A stretch of DNA of 64,000 bases from Pedobacter nutrimenti (GCF_003208655.1 NZ_QKLU01000003.1:385745-449744), one strand, 5' to 3'. Positions 17,933 through 27,783 are shown, counted from the stretch's first letter. Notes: generated from the sequence alone by a model not told the origin. Numbers and translations: made by a program.

Positions 17933-18253
17933 ATGTGTAAATCAAGCCTTATTTGTCGTCAGGGGTCGGTTTTGATAACCCGTTGCCCGGATTGTAAAAC
18001 CATCAACATCTGGCATAAAACTGCCCTGATCATTTTCTCCTTCGAAGAATTTAATGAATTTGTCCAGGCGACCAAAGGACTTGTTTTTGAGGATTATGCG
18101 GAATACAATCCCGAAGGCACCCAGGTGGTGGTCCTGCCTTCAACCTGTCTGGACATTTGCCTGGTTTTTACCTGGCAACAGTGGCAGGACTTCTTTTTTG
18201 CATTGCACCAGACGGCTTATATGCAGCAGGTCTATGAAGCTTTCTATGGCTGA
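17933..18253 (+). CDS. Cys-rich small protein (possibly DUF6686-like)
   Basis: A 106-residue cytoplasmic protein with six cysteines, including C-P-D-C at residues 18-21 and CLDIC near residues 72-76, then an aromatic C-terminus (WQQWQDFFFALHQTAY). The arrangement suggests metal binding or a structural zinc site. Similar small proteins occur in Bacteroidota (I associate them with DUF6686), with no known role. It is divergent from the acyl-CoA dehydrogenase gene and shares its operator, so it may belong to the same iron-linked response. Confidence 0.75.
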   Translation: MCKSSLICRQGSVLITRCPDCKTINIWHKTALIIFSFEEFNEFVQATKGLVFEDYAEYNPEGTQVVVLPSTCLDICLVFTWQQWQDFFFALHQTAYMQQVYEAFYG

Positions 18254-18273
18254 GCCGGTCACAAGAGGCCCCT

Positions 18274-18303
18274 TTAACCTTAATTAACTTTAATTAACCT
18301 TTG
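18274..18303. repeat. three tandem 10-nt TTAACYTTAA repeats
   Basis: TTAACCTTAA, TTAACTTTAA and TTAACCTTTG are in perfect 10-nt register, just after the 17933 gene stop. The period places each copy on the same face of the helix, as at a regulator-binding site, but the region is between convergent genes and has no obvious promoter use. Confidence 0.5.
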
Positions 18304-18372
18304 TTCGTACCCTGTGTAAACCGCGGTTGCTATTTTTGTTTTGTCCAAAGTTACACCGGGAGTTGTAATGAA

Positions 18373-18406
18373 AAAATGCGGTTATGGTGGATACCAGCCG
18401 CATTTT
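18373..18406. terminator. bidirectional terminator
   Basis: A 9-bp perfect stem (AAAATGCGG at 18373-18381, CCGCATTTT at 18398-18406) with an inner GGT/ACC pairing in the loop, located between convergent genes with A and T tracts on the outer sides. Confidence 0.7.
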
Positions 18407-18411
18407 AGACA

Positions 18412-19413
18412 TTATATTTTAATCACCGAATTTGCCAGATTATACAAATCGGTCTCTTTCCCGGGAAGGTCTTTTAGTTTTTTCCTGAAAAGGCTGATGT
18501 TTTTTGCGACCCTGCTGTCGGGATGACGTTTGCTAATCGCATCGAAATCTGTTTCCACCTCAGGTGCAATGTTTTTTGTCTCGCTGTCCAAAGTTGGCGT
18601 ATTTTCCAGCCCGGTTAGCAGATAACTCATATAAGTGCGGTAATTGTTACGGGCCTGCTGCTGGTAATGACTGTTTGGATAACGCTTCAGGTATTGCTCC
18701 CAGCAAAAAGCCCAATCACCCAAGGTTTGTCTATCTATTGCCAAACCAGCATCATAGTCAACTACCGGATCATTTTCCAATGCGGTCTGTTCCCAGAATT
18801 TTTGGTCGGCTTCCGGAAAATGGGGGGCAAACAGTTTTTTCCAGTAACTTGGTTTAAGATGAAAAACCGGTCCGGTTTCTTCTTCTTCGATAATTTCAAT
18901 CTCGTGCAAGAGCAATTCTTTATATAAAACCTTTTGTGAAGGGTTTAAAGAAGCCATGAGGCTTATGGCTAATCTTTTCTGGCGATCCGCATTGGACTCA
19001 TTGTCCAGGTAAGCCGTGTTTTGGTTTTGCTCATAAAGCGTAAGCAATTTCCGTTGCCCTGGATCCAAATGGCTGATTTTTGGAACCAGTATTTGCTGCC
19101 ACTGCGCCAGTATCTTGTAACGTTGCTGCAGCCCGACATCAGAAAGTTCACGGGCCATAACATTTTCGACCTCGGTCAAAGTGCCGAAATCAGGTTTTTT
19201 TTCAAATAAACGAATTTTTAAATCGATGGGGGCCGAAGCATTTGCCGAATCTTTGGCAACGGGTTCCTGTTCTTTTTCATGAGCAGCAGGTGCCGTTTTT
19301 TTTGCTGCGGCTGACCTGGGCGTTTCCTGCCTCTCAAAGCGGGTGATTGCCCAGGTAACGGCAAGTGCGGCCAGCACAACCAGGGCAATACATAGAATTT
19401 TATATTTGCTCAT
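18412..19413 (-). CDS. hypothetical membrane-anchored protein
   Basis: A 333-residue protein with one N-terminal membrane segment (about residues 4-24), a Lys/Ala/Glu-rich linker (about 30-60) and a helical soluble domain likely facing the periplasm. The C-terminal part (CWEQYLKRYPNSHYQQQARNN) has tetratricopeptide-like character. The ATG at 19413 (MSKYKILCIALVV) puts the membrane segment at the N-terminus; an upstream ATG at 19434 would add seven residues. Family unknown. Confidence 0.75.
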   Translation of the reverse strand: MSKYKILCIALVVLAALAVTWAITRFERQETPRSAAAKKTAPAAHEKEQEPVAKDSANASAPIDLKIRLFEKKPDFGTLTEVENVMARELSDVGLQQRYKILAQWQQILVPKISHLDPGQRKLLTLYEQNQNTAYLDNESNADRQKRLAISLMASLNPSQKVLYKELLLHEIEIIEEEETGPVFHLKPSYWKKLFAPHFPEADQKFWEQTALENDPVVDYDAGLAIDRQTLGDWAFCWEQYLKRYPNSHYQQQARNNYRTYMSYLLTGLENTPTLDSETKNIAPEVETDFDAISKRHPDSRVAKNISLFRKKLKDLPGKETDLYNLANSVIKI

Positions 19414-19434
19414 TTTAATAGGGTAGATCTGCAT

Positions 19435-19828
19435 GAAGACAGGCCACTAAAGCCAGAACTGATTTCCATGCCGGATATGTTTTTCTTAAATAGGTAGGCA
19501 AATATATGGATAGAAAGGCGTTTTTTGGGTCTCTATTTTATACTTGTCGGTTTTTTACTGATATCCTGATGATTAGTTAGAGAAGATAGGAATTGCTTTT
19601 GCCCCGGGTTTTTCTACTTAGCTTCATTTTTTCTGAGCTATTCGGGAGTGAAAACTTTGTCCTGCACCTGTTTTGTATATTTTTCTACCCATTCTTTGTA
19701 ATAGTACCTGGCCTATAAGATCTTGGTTTTAAGGCTGAATTGCAAGGGCTTTCCTTTGGCTGCTTTGATGACAGCCAAAAAATAAAAACAATAGAATGGG
19801 CAGACCCGGCAGGTCATTTGCAGGGAAA
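19435..19828. other. 394-nt gap with no supported gene
   Basis: I see no convincing coding frame, RNA or repeat here. A 60-codon minus-strand frame at 19713-19895 overlaps the small membrane-protein gene and has no family features. Confidence 0.5.
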
Positions 19829-20005
19829 CTAATTTTCCAATAACCATTTTACGCCTACAAATAGCATAATAATTACGGCGATGACATATTTCCATTTAAT
19901 CACTTCGCTTTTTCGGTAGGCGATGTAAATTCCTATTGACATGATGATGGCTATTGCGATAATAAACCAGCCAAACGTGGAGGCGTTTCCTAATTGAATA
20001 CTCAT
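19829..20005 (-). CDS. small two-helix membrane protein
   Basis: A 58-residue protein with two hydrophobic segments (about residues 11-29 and 38-54) separated by a short basic loop (YRKSEVIKWKY). The ATG at 20005 (MSIQLGN) is preferred to a GTG at 20029. It may sit in the inner membrane. No family is recognised, and its small size keeps confidence moderate. Confidence 0.55.
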   Translation of the reverse strand: MSIQLGNASTFGWFIIAIAIIMSIGIYIAYRKSEVIKWKYVIAVIIMLFVGVKWLLEN

Positions 20006-20220
20006 TTTATATTGGTTTTTTAGGGTCACCTCAATAATTCATCCAATTTTTTTATGGAATAAATTTTAGCTCATGAATTTTATACAGCCTGCATTTCCTG
20101 GATCTTCTGATAAAAGAAAATCCAAATATTTTGAGAACAGGATCAGAATCTTGTGTTTCTTTGAAAGAAATTAATATTTCTTTATTTGATAAATAAATTT
20201 CTTTTATTTTGATATTTATT

Positions 20221-20228
20221 TATATTTG
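20221..20228 (+). promoter_or_regulatory. -7 promoter element of the Rpn-type gene
   Basis: TATATTTG, a full TAnnTTTG match, ends 4 nt before the ATG at 20233. It therefore excludes the in-frame TTG at 20209 as the start and predicts a leaderless mRNA. No good -33 TTG at the normal spacing. Confidence 0.6.
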
Positions 20229-20232
20229 GGAT

Positions 20233-21321
20233 ATGTATTCAATTGAATTAAAACCTGTAAAATCTTATTGTTTAAGGGAACCGTCTGAAACATACGGTCG
20301 CAGAGGGGATGATGAGCTCTGGAAAGGCATTTTAGAGGTGGTGTTTAAAGATTTTCTGCGTTTCTTTTTTGAAGAGGCGGACCAGCTGTTTGACCTGGAA
20401 CAGGATGTGGTTTTTCTGGATAAGGAATTCAGCAGTATTTTTCCGGCGGAGGAAAATGCCCCGGGCGTACGTTTTGTAGATAAACTGGTTAAGGTACGCT
20501 TAAAAGATGGGAGCGGTGAAAGGTTTATTTTGGTGCATGTAGAGGTACAGGGCCAAAAAAGCCATGAAGAGTTGTCAGAACGCATGTTCAGGTATTATTA
20601 CCGGATCAAAGACAAATACAATATTTCCACGACAGCCTTTGCCATTCTGACCGACAGAGAAAAAGGGTACCATCCCAGGGTCTATGTGGAAGAGTTTCTG
20701 GGCACCAGGCTCAGTTACCAGTTCAATACCTATAAACTACTGGAGCAGGATGAGGCTTCCCTGCGGGCGAACCCCAATCCCTTTGCCATGGTTGCCCTGG
20801 TGGGTTTGCAGGCCATAAAGTACAAAAAAGCGGGTGACCAGGAGCTTCGGCTTTTAAAACTGGACCTGATCCGGGCGTTGAACAAAAGAAACATCAGTAT
20901 AGAGAAACATTCGCAGATCATGGAGTTTCTGCAGTATTATATCACATTTAAAAATCCGAGGAACATGTTAAAATTTGAAGAAGAGGTGGCTGAATTAACC
21001 GGCCGGACAAAACCGATAGGGGTTGGAGAAATATTACTGGACCGGGCTGAAAAGCGAGGTTTAAAAAAAGGAGAAGAGAGGGGTATGGAAAAAGGTATCG
21101 AGAAAGGTATGGAGAAGGGCATAGAAAAAGGCTTAGAGAAAGGTATAGAAAAAGGCTTAGAGAAAGGTAGAAATGAAGTTAAATCGGAAATGGTTTCCAA
21201 AATTTTGTTAAAAAAGGGGTATTCCGAACAGACAATATTGGAGATCATCGAATTGCTTGAGGTTTCCAGGGCTTTTATACAAAAGGTCTATAAGGGGAAC
21301 CAGAAATACAATTACAAATGA
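20233..21321 (+). CDS. Rpn-type PD-(D/E)XK nuclease / putative transposase
   Basis: A 362-residue protein of the recombination-promoting-nuclease group. The nuclease core is at about residues 25-130: an Asp in RFVDKLVKVRL and the ExQ form of the catalytic strand in LVHVEVQGQKSHEE. Residues about 285-320 are a run of GLEKG/GIEKG/GMEKG heptad-like repeats, common at the C-termini of these proteins and probably coiled coil. Family members cut DNA and can promote recombination; many are stand-alone. No terminal inverted repeats flank it, so I do not call an insertion sequence. Two small genes follow in the same direction. Confidence 0.85.
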   Translation: MYSIELKPVKSYCLREPSETYGRRGDDELWKGILEVVFKDFLRFFFEEADQLFDLEQDVVFLDKEFSSIFPAEENAPGVRFVDKLVKVRLKDGSGERFILVHVEVQGQKSHEELSERMFRYYYRIKDKYNISTTAFAILTDREKGYHPRVYVEEFLGTRLSYQFNTYKLLEQDEASLRANPNPFAMVALVGLQAIKYKKAGDQELRLLKLDLIRALNKRNISIEKHSQIMEFLQYYITFKNPRNMLKFEEEVAELTGRTKPIGVGEILLDRAEKRGLKKGEERGMEKGIEKGMEKGIEKGLEKGIEKGLEKGRNEVKSEMVSKILLKKGYSEQTILEIIELLEVSRAFIQKVYKGNQKYNYK

Positions 21322-21380
21322 AATGTTAAAATTTAAAGAAAAGCGGTTGAAACAAGGCTTATTTAAAAACTGAATTTTAA

Positions 21381-21647
21381 GTGGATCAGCAAAACCATCA
21401 AAACGCATCAGAATCCGGCCAGATTTCTGTGCCTGCGGCAGTGATCCGTTCATTCTTTTCAGATTACCATCTGGGGGAAAGCCAGGATTTACTTTGGCAA
21501 TTGTTTAAACTGGCCTTTTCCGAAAACTGGAGCAGCTTGTCTGCTATGGAAAAGGAGAACCTCTGCACCTTTTATGAACAACTGGATGCTTTACTGGCAG
21601 CGGTTTATGAAAATATTGATGAAAACCAGGGCGTAAAAGAAAAATAA
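21381..21647 (+). CDS. hypothetical small protein, GTG start
   Basis: An 88-residue acidic, helical protein with no recognised domain. The only start giving the full frame is GTG at 21381; the next ATG would remove over half of the protein. It follows the Rpn-type gene by 59 nt and precedes another small gene by 43 nt, so the three may be one transcript. It could be a regulator or partner of the nuclease, but nothing in the sequence shows this. Confidence 0.6.
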   Translation: MDQQNHQNASESGQISVPAAVIRSFFSDYHLGESQDLLWQLFKLAFSENWSSLSAMEKENLCTFYEQLDALLAAVYENIDENQGVKEK

Positions 21648-21690
21648 GCACCGGAAAAAATAGATCAATTCATCTTAATTAAATATTCAT

Positions 21691-21930
21691 ATGGAAGAAA
21701 TGGAAAACACAGACATTGTTGTACATGAAGTTACCGAGGCCCAGAAGCAGGCACTTGCTGCAAGCCTTGGTAAAAAACTTGGACTTAGTCCGCAGGAAGT
21801 CCTTTACCGTTTAAAAAGCCTGGAAGAAAGAGGAGAATTGACGCTTGAGTACAGGACTTTGGGGAATGAAGGTGCTGTTTTTGCCGAGTTTAAAACACTG
21901 GGGCCGCCTTTCCCAGGCTCAGTGCAGTAG
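21691..21930 (+). CDS. hypothetical small protein with a winged-helix-like segment
   Basis: A 79-residue protein. Residues about 15-55 (KQALAASLGKKLGLSPQEVL, then YRLKSLEERGELTLEY) look like a short helix-turn-helix followed by a wing, so DNA binding is possible. No family is recognised. It is the third of three same-strand genes after the Rpn-type nuclease. A short inverted repeat (AACCTT at 22004, AAGGTT at 22014) lies downstream. Confidence 0.6.
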   Translation: MEEMENTDIVVHEVTEAQKQALAASLGKKLGLSPQEVLYRLKSLEERGELTLEYRTLGNEGAVFAEFKTLGPPFPGSVQ

Positions 21931-22038
21931 AAGTAACCGGCCTTGTACATATCAATTGAGGTTCCGGAAAATTTCATATCACCATGATGTAAACATGTTA
22001 AAGAACCTTAAAAAAGGTTAAAATTTGTTGCAACATTG

Positions 22039-22068
22039 TTGCTAATAAGATGTAGTCTTATATATTTG
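22039..22068 (+). promoter_or_regulatory. promoter of the S9 peptidase gene
   Basis: TTG at 22039-22041, a 19-nt spacer and TATATTTG at 22061-22068 match the Bacteroidota promoter pattern. The predicted leader is about 90 nt. Confidence 0.75.
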
Positions 22069-22165
22069 GCATGTTGCCAGGTGAATTCCTTGTGGCAAAC
22101 GAAATTTTCCGGATCCCTTTTGTACAGGGAACATCCGCTTACTTTTAAAAAAACTTATATTTAAA

Positions 22166-24178
22166 ATGAAAAAATTATTTTCTTTTATGGTCCTTATTCT
22201 TGGATTACAAATGGCCAGGGCGCAGGAAATTCCATTGCTGGACCGGGAGCTATTTTTTGGGAACGCTAAAATTTCCGGTGGCCAGCTCAGTCCCGATGGA
22301 AAGTACATTTCTTTTATGAAAGAGTACAATGGGATTATGAACATCTGGGTCAAATCTTTTAATGAGCCCTTCGAAAAAGCCCGCCCTTTAACCGGAAGCA
22401 AAAGACCCTTACACGGTTATTTCTGGACAAATGACGGAAAATATGTTTTGTACACCCAGGACAAGGACGGTGATGAAAATTTAAATATCTATGCTGTTGA
22501 CCCCATTGCCGGATCTGCAACAGGCGGTGTGCCTGAGTCAAGAAACCTTACCCCTTTAAAAGATATTGCAGCAGAGATTTTTATGGTTAGCCGTAAAAAC
22601 CCTGATCTGTTGATGGTTGGGATTAACGACCGGGATAAGGCCTGGCACGATCTGTATAGCTTAGAGATTTCAACAGGTAAACTGACCAAAATTTATGAGA
22701 ACAAAGAAAGGATTAAAGGATATAATTTCGATTGGGATGAAAACCTGAGGATTTTGACCAAAACCGATGAAAAAGGAAATAGCCAAATGCTGTATAAGCA
22801 AGGGGATAAACTTAGCCCCGTTTATGAAACCTCAGTAACTGAGTCTGCCGGAGTATCTGGCTGGAATGCCGACAATAGCCGGTTTTATCTGGAAAGCAAT
22901 AAAGGGGATTTAAATCTTTCCACGCTTTTTCTAATGGACCCACTGACCAGGCAACTGACCAAAATCGAAAGCGATCCTAAGGGTAAAGTAGATTTCGGTA
23001 ATTTATTTTTAGACCGGAATACGCATAAAATCATCTCAACCTCTTATACTTCCGACAAAACAGAGACCTATTGGAAAGACAAAACCTGGGAAGCAAATTA
23101 CAAATACCTGCAAAGTAAATTTCCAGGCAGAGAGGTGAATTTTTCGAGTGCGACCAAAGATTATTCGAAATTTTTAATTTCTGTATGGGGAGATAAATAT
23201 GCACCGGAAGTTTATTTCTTTGATGCCAAAACAAAGGCACTTGTATTCCAATACACCCCAAAACCAACGCTCAAAAAGGTAGAACAGTATTTGGCTGCCA
23301 TGACCCCTGTAAGCTACAAGAGCAGTGACGGACTGGAAATTCCGGCTTACCTGACCATCCCTGCGGGTTCAAATGGCAAAAATTTGCCAGTGGTGGTATT
23401 GGTGCACGGTGGCCCGAAAGGGCTAAGGGACGATTGGGGATATGCCCCGCAAGTACAGTTTCTGGCCAATCGCGGTTATGCCGTTTTACAACCAAACTTC
23501 CGGGCCAGTGGTGGTTATGGAAAACATTTTCTCAATGCAGGCGATTTGCAATGGGGTAAACTGATGCAGGATGACATTACCTGGGGGGTAAAATACCTGA
23601 TCGAAAAAGGAATTGCCGATAAAAGCCGTATTGCCATAATGGGTGGAAGTTACGGCGGCTATGCTACCCTTGCAGGTCTGGCCTTTACACCCGAATTGTA
23701 TGCTGCCGGTGTGGATATTGTAGGACCGAGTAATATTTTTACTTTACTGGAGTCTGTGCCGGCCTATTGGGAATCGGGCAGGGCCTTTTTGTACGGTATG
23801 GTCGGGGATCCGGGAACTGAGCAGGGCAAACAAAGGATAAAAGAAGCCAGCCCACTGTTTAGTGCCGATAAAATCAACAAACCTTTACTTATAATTCAGG
23901 GGGCTAACGACCCAAGGGTAAAGCAAGCCGAGGCAGATCAGATTGTTGTTGCGCTTCGTGAAAAGGGTAAAAAGGTTGCTTACCTGCTGGCAAATGACGA
24001 AGGACATGGTTTTGCCAAACCTGTCAATAAAATGGCCATGTATGCCGAAACCGAAAAATTCTTGTCAGAAGTTATTGGAGGAAGGTATCAGAAAGAAATG
24101 CCAGCAGAAGTTGCAAAGCGCTTACAGGAAATCACACAAGACATCAACAAAGTAAGCCATAAACCTGCCGAAAAATAA
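22166..24178 (+). CDS. S9 family prolyl oligopeptidase-type serine peptidase
   Basis: A 670-residue secreted peptidase that should cleave short peptides in the periplasm. Signal peptide at residues 1-20, a beta-propeller-like region with WD40/TolB-like repeats (about 35-390), and a C-terminal alpha/beta-hydrolase domain. The catalytic triad is visible: Ser495 in GGSYGGY, Asp582 in GANDPRV and His614 in DEGHGF. The oxyanion motif VLVHGGP is present. It is a monocistronic gene with its own promoter (22039-22068) and terminator (24207-24241). The DPP4/acylaminoacyl-peptidase subgroup cannot be fixed by eye. Confidence 0.95.
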   Translation: MKKLFSFMVLILGLQMARAQEIPLLDRELFFGNAKISGGQLSPDGKYISFMKEYNGIMNIWVKSFNEPFEKARPLTGSKRPLHGYFWTNDGKYVLYTQDKDGDENLNIYAVDPIAGSATGGVPESRNLTPLKDIAAEIFMVSRKNPDLLMVGINDRDKAWHDLYSLEISTGKLTKIYENKERIKGYNFDWDENLRILTKTDEKGNSQMLYKQGDKLSPVYETSVTESAGVSGWNADNSRFYLESNKGDLNLSTLFLMDPLTRQLTKIESDPKGKVDFGNLFLDRNTHKIISTSYTSDKTETYWKDKTWEANYKYLQSKFPGREVNFSSATKDYSKFLISVWGDKYAPEVYFFDAKTKALVFQYTPKPTLKKVEQYLAAMTPVSYKSSDGLEIPAYLTIPAGSNGKNLPVVVLVHGGPKGLRDDWGYAPQVQFLANRGYAVLQPNFRASGGYGKHFLNAGDLQWGKLMQDDITWGVKYLIEKGIADKSRIAIMGGSYGGYATLAGLAFTPELYAAGVDIVGPSNIFTLLESVPAYWESGRAFLYGMVGDPGTEQGKQRIKEASPLFSADKINKPLLIIQGANDPRVKQAEADQIVVALREKGKKVAYLLANDEGHGFAKPVNKMAMYAETEKFLSEVIGGRYQKEMPAEVAKRLQEITQDINKVSHKPAEK

Positions 24179-24206
24179 AACAGCAATAAAACATCATCCA
24201 CCATTA

Positions 24207-24241
24207 AAAAAGTACTATGGCATTATACCATGGTACTTTTT
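24207..24241 (+). terminator. terminator of the S9 peptidase gene
   Basis: A 14-bp stem with one G-T wobble (AAAAAGTACTATGG at 24207-24220, CCATGGTACTTTTT at 24228-24241), loop of 7 nt, T-rich end. Confidence 0.8.
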
Positions 24242-24586
24242 ACATTTTATATACATCAGGTTTGAAGAATGGGTTAGAGTTTATTATTTCATTAAACCCT
24301 CCTTTCTCGGGGACAGGGTGAGTTGTCTGCGCCGTCCGGTGCCATGCGGAACAGACAAAATAACTTTGTATAAATTGTTGTAGGAATGACCAATTATTTG
24401 ACAAGAAAAACCAAATTTCATATAGCGTGTTTTAACGCTCCAAAGTTTGGTTTTTAGAAAGATGAATAAATTATGCCCGGATAATTTGTTGTTGTTATTT
24501 TATTGGTATTTTATAGATTTGATTTTAAGATTCCTATTCCCAATCGAAGCAACAACGGTTTTGAAACATCGAACGATTTGATAGAA
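24242..24586. other. gene-free gap with a second terminator hairpin
   Basis: No coding frame is supported. A hairpin with outer arms AAAAACCAAA (24406-24415) and TTTGGTTTTT (24446-24455) and an inner AGCG/CGCT pair (24424, 24436) has T tracts in both directions and probably ends the minus-strand DUF2723 transcript. Confidence 0.6.
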
Positions 24587-27500
24587 TCAATTTCCGAACT
24601 TTTTCATATAATCATTTAGCTCTGTTTGCAATTTGCCGGAAAGTACATTTTGTTTGTCCTTTTTAGTGAGATCAACCATGGCATTGAGCAATTGCAAACC
24701 CAATTGTATTTCGCGTGTGTCCACTTTGCTTTTATTTTGGGTATATAAGTGATAATTGTAATCCAGTTGATCCTTAACGGATTCATTGACCGTGTTTAAC
24801 AGCTTGTTGCCCAATGGAATGTCATTCAGTTGGAAGGCGAGTTCAGCTAAAAAAAGCTTTTGGCCGGCGAAATCAAAATAGAATATGACTTCAGGCATTT
24901 CCTGGTCATATTTATGAAGTGCTTTCAGTGCCAGATCATGATGGCCTTCCTGGATAAGACCCTGGATCAGGTCAATAAAAGTTGATGTCATTACAGGATA
25001 ATACGCAGATCGGGACTGTTGGTCCAGATACCGTGCATTTTTAAAATTGCCAAACTCAAACTTGTTCATGATGTTGTCATACATAATCATGGGGTTTGTT
25101 TTACTCAATTGGTTTTGAATTTTGTTGTCCTTTTCAAGAGGGATTAAGTGATATATGAAGCCCTCTTTGTATAAATAGGGTTGCAAGCCTATAAAGTTCT
25201 CATTATTCATGGTAATGGTAAAACAAATCGGCCTTTTCCAATCGTTGTGTGCCAGTATATCAAGCATCGCAAGGTTGTCTTTGGTGATGTAATTTGGGCT
25301 AAACTGCCATTCCATAATTTTGGCAAGCTGGTTTTTGCGATCAGGGGCAATTACACCATTTTTGATCACCTCATCCGGATTTATCGTGATTTTAAAATTT
25401 TTAGTCGGCAAATAGTTGGTGTATTCACCATTCTGATATTCCAACATGATTTGTTTCTGATCTGAAGTGATGAAATCAAATACCTCTTTAAGTTCCACAG
25501 ATCCGGTGATCTTTTGGTCACTGTAAGGAATCGCATCCCTGATGCCTTCTTTATACTTATCATAAGGCATGGTAATGGGCAGTGGTGCCGATTGGTTCAT
25601 GCGCTTTTGCATTTGGCGTATATACCATTCAGTGCCCAAAAGACTGAGGTTAACAATACGGACATCAGGTCTTATTCCTTCTACTTCCTGGGCGTACCAG
25701 AGTGGATAAGTATCATTGTCCCCATAGGTAAATAAAATCGCATTCGCAGGGCAGGAAATCAGGTAATCAAAAGCCATATCGCGGGCTACCCATTTGGTGG
25801 AGCGGTCATGGCTTTTCCATTCCTTGGCGGCCAATAACACCGGAGCCATCAAAAGACCAATAACGGTCGAAGCAATGGCAGCAGCTTTAGCATGGATAAC
25901 CTTACGGATTAATTCTGCAAGGGCCAGTACACCAAGCCCTATCCAGATGGCAAAAGCATAAAAGGAACCTACATAGGAATAATCCCGCTCTCTGGGTTGT
26001 ATGGAAGGTTGATTCACATACAATACAATGGCCAGACCAGTAAAAAGGAAAAGCAAAAAAATGACCAATGCGTCCTTTTTTTTGCGTTTAACATGATAAA
26101 AAACTCCAATCAGGCCCAGAATTAACGGCGCTGCATATAATGGGGTATAGGTGATGCCACCAATCACCGATTTTGGAAGATTTTTGCTGCTGTCAAATAA
26201 GCCGCTGGTCCAGTTGCCATCAATCCCTGCCGGATCTGTTTGTCCGTCGCTGTCATTGTAGCGCCCAACAAAATTCCATAAAAAATACCGCCAGTACATT
26301 TGGGACATCTGCCAGCTGAGCATCCATTGTAGGTTATCGATAAAAGTAGGGGACTTATCCTCAGGCATCTGTAACCAGCTTTTGTAAAATTGCACGTCCT
26401 GTGGACTGGTACTGTACATGCGAGGTAAAAAAGTAGTGCGGTCGTAAACGGGATCAATTTTTCGCCCGGCATTTTCATACTGTGTTTTTCCTTTACGGTA
26501 AATCACCTCTCCTTCTTTTTGTTCAATAATTTTCGAATCGAAATAGGGTCCGCTTAACAGTGGGTTTTCTCCATATTGGACCCGGTTCAGGTAACCATAC
26601 AGGGTAAATGCATTATCAGGGTGAGAGTTGTTCAGGTGAGGGTCTGCAGCAGCCCTGATCGGGATATAGGCGAATGAACCGTAGCCAAAATAGATAAAAG
26701 CAATGCACAATAAGGCCAGATTAAGTTTTGGTTTTTTATTCCGGATGCTGTATAGGATACCCCATACGATTGCCGCAATAAGTAAGGATATAAAAAAGAA
26801 GGCACCTGTGCCGAAGCCCAGGCCAAGCGAATTCACAAAGAAAAGATCAAAATATGCCGCCAGTTTTACCGTATATCCCCGGATGCCATACTGTACAAAA
26901 CCCAGGATGGCCACCCCGGTCAGGAAGGCCCGGATGCCATTTTTTACCGTAATCTTTTTACTCCTTCGGAAGAAATAGACCATGGCGATGGCAGGAATCG
27001 TGAGCAGGTTAAGCAGGTGAATGCCAATTGATAAACCCATGATATATGCAATGAAAATAAGCCATCTGTCAGATCTGGGTTCATCGGCCTGGGCATCCCA
27101 CTTTAAGATGGCCCAGAATACAATGGCTGTACACATGGAAGATAAAGCAAATACAATGGTTTCAACAGCAGAAAACCAGAACGTATCGGTATAGGTAAAT
27201 GCCAGCGCCCCAACCAGGCCTGCCCCCATAATTACAATAAGATTTGAGGTATGAACAGGGTCATCGGGCTTGCTGAGGAGCATCTTTTTGGCAAGTGCCG
27301 TTATTGTCCAGAACAAAAACATAATGGTTACGCCACTGGCTATTGCTGAGCCCATATTCATAAAGTAAGCCACTTTAGTTGAATCACCCAGAGATAAAAG
27401 CGAAAACATTTTTCCCAGCATTGCAAATACAGGATATCCAGGTTGATGAGCTATTTGCAGACGGTAAGCACATGAAATGAACTCGCCACAATCCCAAAAA

Positions 27501-27592
27501 CTAACTGAAGGCTCTAAAGTTAAAATGTATGTTGACGAAGCGATAATCAAACAAAGCCAACCCAACAGATTATTGATCTTTTTGTATTGCAT
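24587..27592 (-). CDS. DUF2723 family (TMEM260-like) membrane protein
   Basis: A 1001-residue polytopic membrane protein. The N-terminal DUF2723 block is clear at about residues 25-65 (SVSFWDCGEFISCAYRL and AHQPGYPVFAMLG), with about twelve membrane segments to residue 590 and then a soluble, probably periplasmic, C-terminal region. The family resembles GT-C glycosyltransferases, and the acidic pair in WDCGEF matches the catalytic position there; the human homologue TMEM260 is a protein O-mannosyltransferase. A role in protein O-glycosylation, common in Bacteroidota, is a reasonable inference. It is a stand-alone gene. Confidence 0.9.
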   Translation of the reverse strand: MQYKKINNLLGWLCLIIASSTYILTLEPSVSFWDCGEFISCAYRLQIAHQPGYPVFAMLGKMFSLLSLGDSTKVAYFMNMGSAIASGVTIMFLFWTITALAKKMLLSKPDDPVHTSNLIVIMGAGLVGALAFTYTDTFWFSAVETIVFALSSMCTAIVFWAILKWDAQADEPRSDRWLIFIAYIMGLSIGIHLLNLLTIPAIAMVYFFRRSKKITVKNGIRAFLTGVAILGFVQYGIRGYTVKLAAYFDLFFVNSLGLGFGTGAFFFISLLIAAIVWGILYSIRNKKPKLNLALLCIAFIYFGYGSFAYIPIRAAADPHLNNSHPDNAFTLYGYLNRVQYGENPLLSGPYFDSKIIEQKEGEVIYRKGKTQYENAGRKIDPVYDRTTFLPRMYSTSPQDVQFYKSWLQMPEDKSPTFIDNLQWMLSWQMSQMYWRYFLWNFVGRYNDSDGQTDPAGIDGNWTSGLFDSSKNLPKSVIGGITYTPLYAAPLILGLIGVFYHVKRKKKDALVIFLLFLFTGLAIVLYVNQPSIQPRERDYSYVGSFYAFAIWIGLGVLALAELIRKVIHAKAAAIASTVIGLLMAPVLLAAKEWKSHDRSTKWVARDMAFDYLISCPANAILFTYGDNDTYPLWYAQEVEGIRPDVRIVNLSLLGTEWYIRQMQKRMNQSAPLPITMPYDKYKEGIRDAIPYSDQKITGSVELKEVFDFITSDQKQIMLEYQNGEYTNYLPTKNFKITINPDEVIKNGVIAPDRKNQLAKIMEWQFSPNYITKDNLAMLDILAHNDWKRPICFTITMNNENFIGLQPYLYKEGFIYHLIPLEKDNKIQNQLSKTNPMIMYDNIMNKFEFGNFKNARYLDQQSRSAYYPVMTSTFIDLIQGLIQEGHHDLALKALHKYDQEMPEVIFYFDFAGQKLFLAELAFQLNDIPLGNKLLNTVNESVKDQLDYNYHLYTQNKSKVDTREIQLGLQLLNAMVDLTKKDKQNVLSGKLQTELNDYMKKFGN

Positions 27593-27783
27593 TTATCAAT
27601 TTTTTGTGTAGAAGTTTAAATGTCAGTATTTTACTGCTAACTATTGGAAAAATTATATAAATATTAGACAATTCTAATCTGTAGTTAACATAAGTTCAGG
27701 TACAAATCTGAATTTAAAACTCATGTCCGCAATCGAAGCAATGATGGACTTGAGGCAAGGATAAGCTCATGATACCTTCGTTT

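Noticed and set aside
19713..19895. 60-codon minus-strand frame
   Set aside because: It overlaps the 3' end of the small membrane-protein gene in another frame and has no recognisable protein character.
21085..21170. Short tandem DNA repeats that could be a CRISPR or minisatellite
   Set aside because: They are in frame and encode the GxEKG repeats of the Rpn-type protein; there are no spacers.
20233..21321. Insertion sequence containing the Rpn-type gene
   Set aside because: No terminal inverted repeats or target duplication were seen on either side.
22004..22019. AACCTT/AAGGTT inverted repeat as a terminator
   Set aside because: The stem is only 6 bp, A/T-rich and without a T tract.
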